Assembly: GCA_002110485.1 (NCBI GenBank)
Contig: MOWL01000045.1
Span: 1,240,001-1,304,000 of the forward strand
DNA: 64,000 nucleotides
Reading direction: 5' to 3'
Source of the DNA: Emergomyces orientalis
Lineage: Eukaryota > Ascomycota > Eurotiomycetes > Onygenales > Ajellomycetaceae
Shown: piece after piece, positions 58,189 to 64,000 of the stretch
Position numbering within the stretch: the stretch's first letter is position 1
How the letters are laid out: the number at the start of each line of letters is the position of its first letter
Translations under genes and position numbers: made by a program
Notes under the pieces: generated by a model
What the model was told of the DNA's origin: nothing
Databases searched by the model: none
Seen by the model: the letters and a program-made list of their open reading frames with translations, nothing else

Positions 58189-61100
58189 TCATCTTCGAAG
58201 TCCGGTTAGGACAGCCTTATACTCCTTAACTTCCCCATCTGTTGGCCAAGGCGACAAGAGTTCCGTGTTCTCAATGATGTCGTGTGCTTCTTGGATAATA
58301 GGATCGGCAAAAGCCTTTGCTCTTTCGGGAAACCCAGAAATATCTGAATTGTCTGGATTATTTCGCCCGCAGCGGGAATTGAGGGGGTTTGAAGTAGGAG
58401 ATGTGTACGAAGCGCCAGGCTCAGGCACACCAGACGTCCGCTCCCAACCGTCCTCCAAGAAAACTCTTGCAGCCACCACTGTACGACGCACAAGTCTCTT
58501 CCCGCCCATGCGCTCATCAGAAGTGAATTTCAGGCCAGCCTCATGTTTGCTCATCAACCGGAGAAGTGCCAGCAAACCATCACGATCATTAGCAAGACCA
58601 AGAACTCGAACATAGGCGTGGAGTAGAGACGGGGCAGTAGACTCAAATATCTCTGGGAGCATAGCAGGAATATTATTTCTATCATTTTCATCAGCCAGCC
58701 CCAACGATGACAGAATTTGCTCCCCTCCTGTCAGTTCTACCAAATTAAACTGACGCTTAAGAAAAGCTACGCTCTGCTGGACCATTTCATGAATTGTTGA
58801 GTAAGACATCGAATCTGGTGGGTTATCTTTCTGATGGATGACATTTTCAACGATTCTTAAGCCGTGCTCAGCACCTTCCATGTCTTTCCTAGCAGCCAAA
58901 ATAAGCCTCGAAAGAGCAGAGCAAACAATTTCGAATCCTCGATTTTCAAGTGGAATGTTTGCATCCTGCATCCATTTCAAGACACGGCAGATTTCCCACC
59001 ACGATATAACACGCTGCATGGGGATAGAAATCTTGTGGTTGCTGAAATTAACTCTGTCCGACGCCAATGCTGATAGGAAATGGCTCCATGCGGGAAAATA
59101 TCGTGGCAATCTTGACTTCATCAGTTGGGCCGCCTGGCTGAGTGTTTTTGGTCGATGAAACTGCTCTGCTTCACCTGGCTGTTTGGAACCTGGAGCGGAG
59201 AGTCCGCCTCCCTTATTGGTGAAAAACAGCACGGGGAATAACTGCCGCATTTGTGTGTTCGAATCGTCGGCGGATGGTTCATTTAATACCGAAAACCTAC
59301 AAAGAAGACGTATGAACGCGGCAAATATGTCATTCGGTATATTAGCAAGGAATTTCTCGTTCTCGAATTGACCTCGAAAGAGACCAGAAACTAGAGCAGA
59401 CTTCTGCTCGTCTGGTAGGTTGCTAATGAGTAGGTATTCTATACCGGTTTCGAGAGACTTAGAATGAGTGAGAAGGAGGATAAGTAATTTTCCTGACGGC
59501 CTAATGTTATGCGAAATCATTTGCTGAAGCAAATCATCCAATGTTGGCGGCTCAGAGTGGACATATATGACATCTTGCGGTGAAGAAGGTTCAGGAAATA
59601 CCTCCTTTCCATCGCCCGGTAGAGCCTCCGTCGAGACTTGTGAATGGGAGCTTTGGGAACGATCATGAAAGGTAATTTTTTCGGCCATTGCAAAATATAT
59701 AGCCTTATGGGGGGGAAGTCCACTCTCCTCGTAGGACAGAAAACATGCCCACGCCTCCTTTAACGTCCTTGTAGCACGTATCCGAGCAGACCAGAGATCG
59801 AAGTACTTTTCATTGTCTCCGGGTTTAGTCATCCCAATACTGGTTCTCGGGGAAGGCTGCATGGGGATTTGTCCTGATGATGGTGAAAGCCGAAAGCGGT
59901 TCGGTTTCGGAAGAAAGGTTCTTGTCTGAATTGTTGGAGTTTTATCCGTATCCCATCCAGCGTAAATGGCTGCAGCCTGTTCCCATGCCGTCATACCGTA
60001 TCCAACATCCCTCATATGGGAAATAGATTTCAGCGCCCTACTCTCACTGCCCTCGTTTCCCCTTTCGAAGTCAATGCCAAGTTTTTCCTCTTTCCAAGGC
60101 GGCCATGACTTAGCTTTGAAATTCGCCCACTGTCGCTCCAGTGCGGTCTTCTTCTGAGCCAGCTGTACATTAGTAATAGCCTGATAACCTTCCCTAGTGA
60201 CTGGGAGAGGAGGGCTAAATTTCGACATTTCCCTCAACAACTGAAACTGAGCACGCTGCTGAAATGTAGCTGAGCGATATGGGTCAAGCCGACATGGGGT
60301 GGCCAAAAGCGAAAGGAGTTTGTTATAATAAACGGTCAGGACTCTAATCTTCTTTTCGCAAGCCTCGCTCGATTTCTTTTCGGCAGACGCAGTTCCCAGG
60401 GTCTGGGTGATCAAAGCAGCTATGGAAGGAAAGGCTTGAGGCCACACTTGTCCAGCAAGCCGTATAAGACGCACGGCAAGAATCATAACAGTGTTGTCAT
60501 CTCCAGATCTATTCCATGGGCTCTTTTTAGGGGAAAAAGAAATTTCGGTAGTTTCGTCGCTGGACGGACTGTCAATAATAATATCCCAAGCTTGGAACAA
60601 CAGGATCTTGAAGGCGCTGGCACATATGTTCTCTCGGCGTAGGATGAAAAGTAACACAAAAAACGGAACCCTAGCACTATCGATACTATTATCACGAACT
60701 TTTTTCTCGAACATCCTATACCGCATGGCTGCCTGAAGCGGCCCAGAGGAGGTGAGGATCCAGGCCCAAGCCATCACGTCGCCTACCGAATAACCCCTAT
60801 CCGACAAATATTGAAGCGCTTCGTCGTTAAAAACGGTAAGAAGGGCGTCGTCCAAGGTTTTATCGTAACTATGGTTTGGCATGTCCTCGGAACGCTCTGA
60901 CTCTAACAATGGATGAGCATAGCGTAAATAGTCTGCTACCACCGTCGCGGAGGCTAGACGTGCCTTAGGATACCGGATATTCTTGGTCTTGGGTTTCCCC
61001 CAAACTTTCATGGAGGAGCCCCTCACAGCACTGGGGGCATGGTACGACAGATCCGCGCTGTGGCTTTTCGGTTTCGCAATGCTGACATCATACCCACAGT

Positions 61101-61545
61101 TTTCCAGTACAGATATTAGGTACGATGAAGGAGACGACGAGTGCTTTTTAGTCTTGCCTCGCTTACTCTCTGGTGCAGCAAAAGCCCGTTTTGCGCCGGG
61201 ACCATGAACCGTCCCACGGTCGTTTTCGACCAATTCTAAAGAAGATTCAGTATGAGCAAACCTAACGACGGTCAAGTTATGGCCATATCTCTGTGTAGTA
61301 GCGAGGCGGTGTGGTATGCTCGAGACTAGCCGCGAGTCATATCGGGTTGAAGCGAGCCGCGCAAGGTCAGAAGCCCAACTGGAGGTGATTCCATCCTGCG
61401 GAAGTGTAAGAACGGGGATTGTAACGGATGGTATACGGCGGGAACTGCATACCTGTAGTTGAGGTAATGAGAAACAACTAGATACCATGCGGCGAGACCG
61501 ACAGCCTGCCAGCCGGCTTAGAACGCAAACACTAATGGAGGACAT
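58189..61545 (-). CDS. Large mitochondrial-targeted helical protein, unknown function
   Basis: One exon. The first in-frame ATG at 61545 (M-S-S-I-S-V-C-V-L-S-R-L-A) gives 1,118 residues; the longer open frame upstream starts without ATG. The N-terminal 50 residues are rich in Arg and Ser with no acids (R-L-A-G-C-R-S-R-R-M), a good mitochondrial presequence. The rest is largely helical. Blocks such as G-Y-S-V-G-D-V-M-A-W-A-W-I-L-T-S-S-G-P-L and Y-G-M-T-A-W-E-Q-A-A-A-I-Y-A-G-W look conserved. The helix-rich, repeat-poor layout is compatible with a degenerate PPR-type RNA-binding protein of mitochondrial expression, but I could not mark 35-residue repeats, so this is a guess. Confidence 0.68.
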   Translation of the reverse strand: MSSISVCVLSRLAGCRSRRMVSSCFSLPQLQVCSSRRIPSVTIPVLTLPQDGITSSWASDLARLASTRYDSRLVSSIPHRLATTQRYGHNLTVVRFAHTESSLELVENDRGTVHGPGAKRAFAAPESKRGKTKKHSSSPSSYLISVLENCGYDVSIAKPKSHSADLSYHAPSAVRGSSMKVWGKPKTKNIRYPKARLASATVVADYLRYAHPLLESERSEDMPNHSYDKTLDDALLTVFNDEALQYLSDRGYSVGDVMAWAWILTSSGPLQAAMRYRMFEKKVRDNSIDSARVPFFVLLFILRRENICASAFKILLFQAWDIIIDSPSSDETTEISFSPKKSPWNRSGDDNTVMILAVRLIRLAGQVWPQAFPSIAALITQTLGTASAEKKSSEACEKKIRVLTVYYNKLLSLLATPCRLDPYRSATFQQRAQFQLLREMSKFSPPLPVTREGYQAITNVQLAQKKTALERQWANFKAKSWPPWKEEKLGIDFERGNEGSESRALKSISHMRDVGYGMTAWEQAAAIYAGWDTDKTPTIQTRTFLPKPNRFRLSPSSGQIPMQPSPRTSIGMTKPGDNEKYFDLWSARIRATRTLKEAWACFLSYEESGLPPHKAIYFAMAEKITFHDRSQSSHSQVSTEALPGDGKEVFPEPSSPQDVIYVHSEPPTLDDLLQQMISHNIRPSGKLLILLLTHSKSLETGIEYLLISNLPDEQKSALVSGLFRGQFENEKFLANIPNDIFAAFIRLLCRFSVLNEPSADDSNTQMRQLFPVLFFTNKGGGLSAPGSKQPGEAEQFHRPKTLSQAAQLMKSRLPRYFPAWSHFLSALASDRVNFSNHKISIPMQRVISWWEICRVLKWMQDANIPLENRGFEIVCSALSRLILAARKDMEGAEHGLRIVENVIHQKDNPPDSMSYSTIHEMVQQSVAFLKRQFNLVELTGGEQILSSLGLADENDRNNIPAMLPEIFESTAPSLLHAYVRVLGLANDRDGLLALLRLMSKHEAGLKFTSDERMGGKRLVRRTVVAARVFLEDGWERTSGVPEPGASYTSPTSNPLNSRCGRNNPDNSDISGFPERAKAFADPIIQEAHDIIENTELLSPWPTDGEVKEYKAVLTGLRR

Positions 61546-62317
61546 CCATCGATATTGGACAAATTTCCTCTGCAACGCACTCAGGACAGCATGGGGGAGC
61601 TGTATTGGAACAGCAGGGAAATTTTTCAAATTAATCAATGAATTATGGCAAGTCTCCGAATTTCCTTGCGCTGACCTGACATGTTATTGATTGATTTCAG
61701 TTGAGAAGTGGGCTTGTAATCCCCTTCTCTGCAAGAAAAGAGAGGAAAATGGGTGGACTACAGGACTGTGATGTAGATGTTTAGTCAGCCGGCTGGAAAA
61801 TCCACTCGGATCGCAGGGTCACGTGCCGAGCTTAAAGCCACCACGGGGCTCCAGAATCGCCGCCGCCAGAAGAGAACGACATCTCATTTAGCCTCCCCAT
61901 CCAACATCCTCCGCTTGGGCTAGTCTGTTGAATATCTCGCCTTTGTTCTGGTGTCCTGTCGATTGGTGTAGCACACGCTGCTTGTGCTGGTACTCCTGCG
62001 TGCTTTGTTCCTGGACTACTTGGCATCCTGTCACGTCTTCTTCCAATCCCCTGCATGCCTGACTAAATTCCCAAAAACCTGGCGTCCCCCATCAACCTAA
62101 TCCGCCGAAAGATTGAGTTGGACAGACGGAGCTTATCGAGTGTCGCGACTTCGGCTTGAACGATCGCGTTAAATGCTTTCAGAGGCCCTTGGTATATTTG
62201 CGTTCTTGGACCTCTCTACGAAGGCGAAACGTGCGAGTTTGGATACATCTTTTCACCCCTTGACTCTTTCATCTCTCCCTGGAAAGTTTGGTGCACTCAG
62301 GTCGAGTGTGATCCAGC
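61546..62317. promoter_or_regulatory. Divergent promoter with CACGTG
   Basis: A 772-bp interval between a mitochondrial gene (minus) and a putative chromatin gene (plus). GGGTCACGTG occurs near 61820, a possible Cbf1/bHLH-type site. No TATA box is convincing. Confidence 0.4.
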
Positions 62318-64000
62318 ATGGAGACTAGTAATTCGGTCGCATCAGCGACCACAAACGGGCAATTTACATCTCCGCAATTACACTCGGACTCGCCGTCGTT
62401 CCCAACTCCAGGAAAGCGAAAACGCGTCCTCAGCCCAGACCAAGAATCTCCCAACGGCGGCACTACATCCCATCTATCCGGCACGTCGAAACGAGAGCCG
62501 CTTGATCAAACTTTGAGGGACCTCCTACAAGTTCTGGAAAAGTGAGTGCCTTTGAACTTCCCTTTTCCGCCATTTCCGAAGGCGGACCTAAGATTTTGTC
62601 CCCTAACCCCATTTTGCAGATATGATTCAGACCTTGGTATTCTGAAATTTCCCCTTCCCCTCAATTCTGCGGTCGAACCTGATCGTAAACGCGCGAAGCT
62701 ATCTGATGCTACGAGCGATTCGCAAACAATAGAGCGCAAAGTCACGGCGGGCCAATACAAATCTATTCAGGAAGTAATTGATGACGTTGAAACAGCCTCC
62801 GGTTTAGTTGTTGAACGCCGTCGCGAGTCAGAAGCCACTGCAAATAAATCAGATAATTCTCGATCTTCGACTGAATTAGTCAACCTTTCGCGCATATTTA
62901 AAAAGCATTTGGACAATTTCATTCTCCGGAGCCCTTTCCAAGGTTCTTCGCTTGTCAAAGACGAGTCTCAGGAGCTTCAGAAGAATGATTCCCAAAATAA
63001 AGATACTAATAGAAAGATATACGATCGGGAAGATAGAATGGTTCTCACGCTCTATGGAAATGCCCCTCGTGGGAGACATCTGTTTTCAAGCCTGCAGCAC
63101 TCAATCACCGCAAAGCCCGACCCGCGCGATCCAGACAAACCAACTGGTGTAGCGATACGGCCCCCAATCAACGATGCGGCGTTGCCAAATGGCATTACCA
63201 CATCCAAAGTCATTCCTTTCAATGTCAAAAATGTGGAGCCGGATAAAAAGGGAGCGAGAACCATAGCAGACGTATTTCCAACTCGCTCAACCCTCCCCCA
63301 GTTACAACCTCCGCGCAAACAGCGGTCATCAAAGAATTCAAGTATCGCTTGGCTTGACCCATACGAACTTGCCACAGCTGCAAAATACCCGCCAAAAGAA
63401 AAACGGGGGTATAGCTATTTATCTCTTCCTTCTGGCGATTGGCTACATTACGGCTATGAGCCTTCCATTCGGCCCGGATATCGAAGACAAAGGAGCGATA
63501 CGAATGTCGGAAAAAAACCGTCAAAGCCTTTCCAGAATTCGCTCGACGATGGCAGCGCAACATTTCGCGGCCTTTATTCATCATTCGCTCCTTCGTTTGA
63601 TAGTCTTGGTGCGGTTATACCTGAAGACGCTAAAGAGCAACTTTGGTGGGACAAATCTGGCAAACATCGTTTACATGCCTTATTGTCGGTTGGAAACGAT
63701 ATGGAAGCCGAACTGACAGGCAACCAGAGCCCAAATTTGCAAATCCAACCATTAGATGAAACCAGCCTCGAGGAGGCTGTGAAGTCATATGAGCCAGAAG
63801 ACGACAAAGTCTTGGTCGAACAGCAGGAAATCGTTGATGGGGTATACCATGATAAGGATTTGGATGAAGTACTCGAACACATTTCGGATCTTTTACGCAC
63901 ATTGAATTCATATCGTCAGATTCGAAGCCTCGGGCAACCACTCCCTGCTCCCTCTGGAAAGCAGAACGACGAAGCAGCAACACCTTCAGACGCTTCATCG
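62318..64000 (+). CDS. Putative RSC-complex subunit Rsc58-like, 3' end beyond window
   Basis: Exon 1 (62318-62541) and exon 2 (62620-64000, still open at the edge) join in frame around a 78-bp intron, giving at least 535 residues. The N-terminus is Ser/Pro-rich and disordered. L-D-Q-T-L-R-D-L-L-Q-V-L-E-K starts a helical region that could be the bromodomain-like fold. Later come M-V-L-T-L-Y-G-N-A-P-R-G-R-H-L-F-S-S-L and a block L-P-S-G-D-W-L-H-Y-G (about residue 385), then S-S-F-A-P-S-F-D-S-L-G-A-V-I and L-W-W-D-K-S-G. The W-L-x-Y-G, A-P-S-F and L-W order recalls yeast Rsc58, a chromatin-remodelling subunit. This is a pattern-based suggestion only. The C-terminus (Leu-rich helix E-V-L-E-H-I-S-D-L-L) is cut by the window end. 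Confidence 0.6.

Noticed and set aside
1..64000. CRISPR array, bacterial operon or phage system
   Set aside because: The DNA is eukaryotic with spliced genes; no regularly spaced repeats or prokaryotic signals were seen.

Overview
The window is nuclear DNA of a filamentous ascomycete. The genes are intron-rich with short introns (mostly 60-190 bp), GT..AG borders and CTAAC-like branch sites, separated by 0.3-4 kb intergenic stretches. Gene content (Atg11, Nhp6-type HMG box, SNIP1/Pml1-like FHA protein, CENP-H-like protein, LipA-NB-ARC STAND protein, fungal alcohol oxidase) and AT-rich islands with transposon relics suggest Eurotiomycetes, most likely Onygenales (Ajellomycetaceae-like). That placement is inference, not a database result.

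Layout. 0-4.4 kb is accessory: an AT-rich left edge, a three-exon gene for a 100-residue secreted six-cysteine protein (minus strand, 571-1018) and a broken secreted-protein gene (2705-3500). 4.5-16.1 kb is dense housekeeping: a heme-dependent N-demethylase-like (PF11927) protein, homoserine dehydrogenase, a CCDC174-like protein, Atg11 and CENP-H. 16.1-23.2 kb is gene-poor and holds only the four-exon Nhp6 gene behind a pyrimidine-rich promoter. 23.2-33.5 kb carries an eight-exon protein of unknown function, a membrane protein, a large disordered membrane-anchored protein and a cysteine-rich single-pass membrane protein. 34.6-40.1 kb has an HSL-type alpha/beta hydrolase and a GMC alcohol oxidase on the same strand, separated by an AT-rich island. 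40.1-44.8 kb is a degenerate accessory zone with a kinase-like fragment, a LINE 3' relic and tRNA-like boxes. 44.8-47.9 kb has a J-domain protein, an FHA protein and a small LEA-like mitochondrial protein. 49-53.9 kb is a 1,448-residue STAND/NLR-like protein with an N-terminal serine-hydrolase domain. After a 2.8-kb gap come a mitochondrial methylglutaconyl-CoA-hydratase-like enzyme and a large mitochondrial protein. A divergent gene runs off the right edge and tentatively resembles RSC-complex subunit Rsc58.

The genes do not form one pathway. Themes that can be supported are mitochondrial proteins (J protein, LEA-like, hydratase, 1,118-residue protein), nuclear/chromatin proteins (CENP-H, Nhp6, SNIP1-like, Rsc58-like) and an oxidase/hydrolase pair. 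The most interesting items are the STAND/hydrolase receptor-like gene, the small secreted cysteine-rich gene, and the in-frame stop-free intron at 24327-24386. Exon structures were worked out by hand from splice signals and reading-frame continuity; where the coding total divides by three across all joins, confidence is high.
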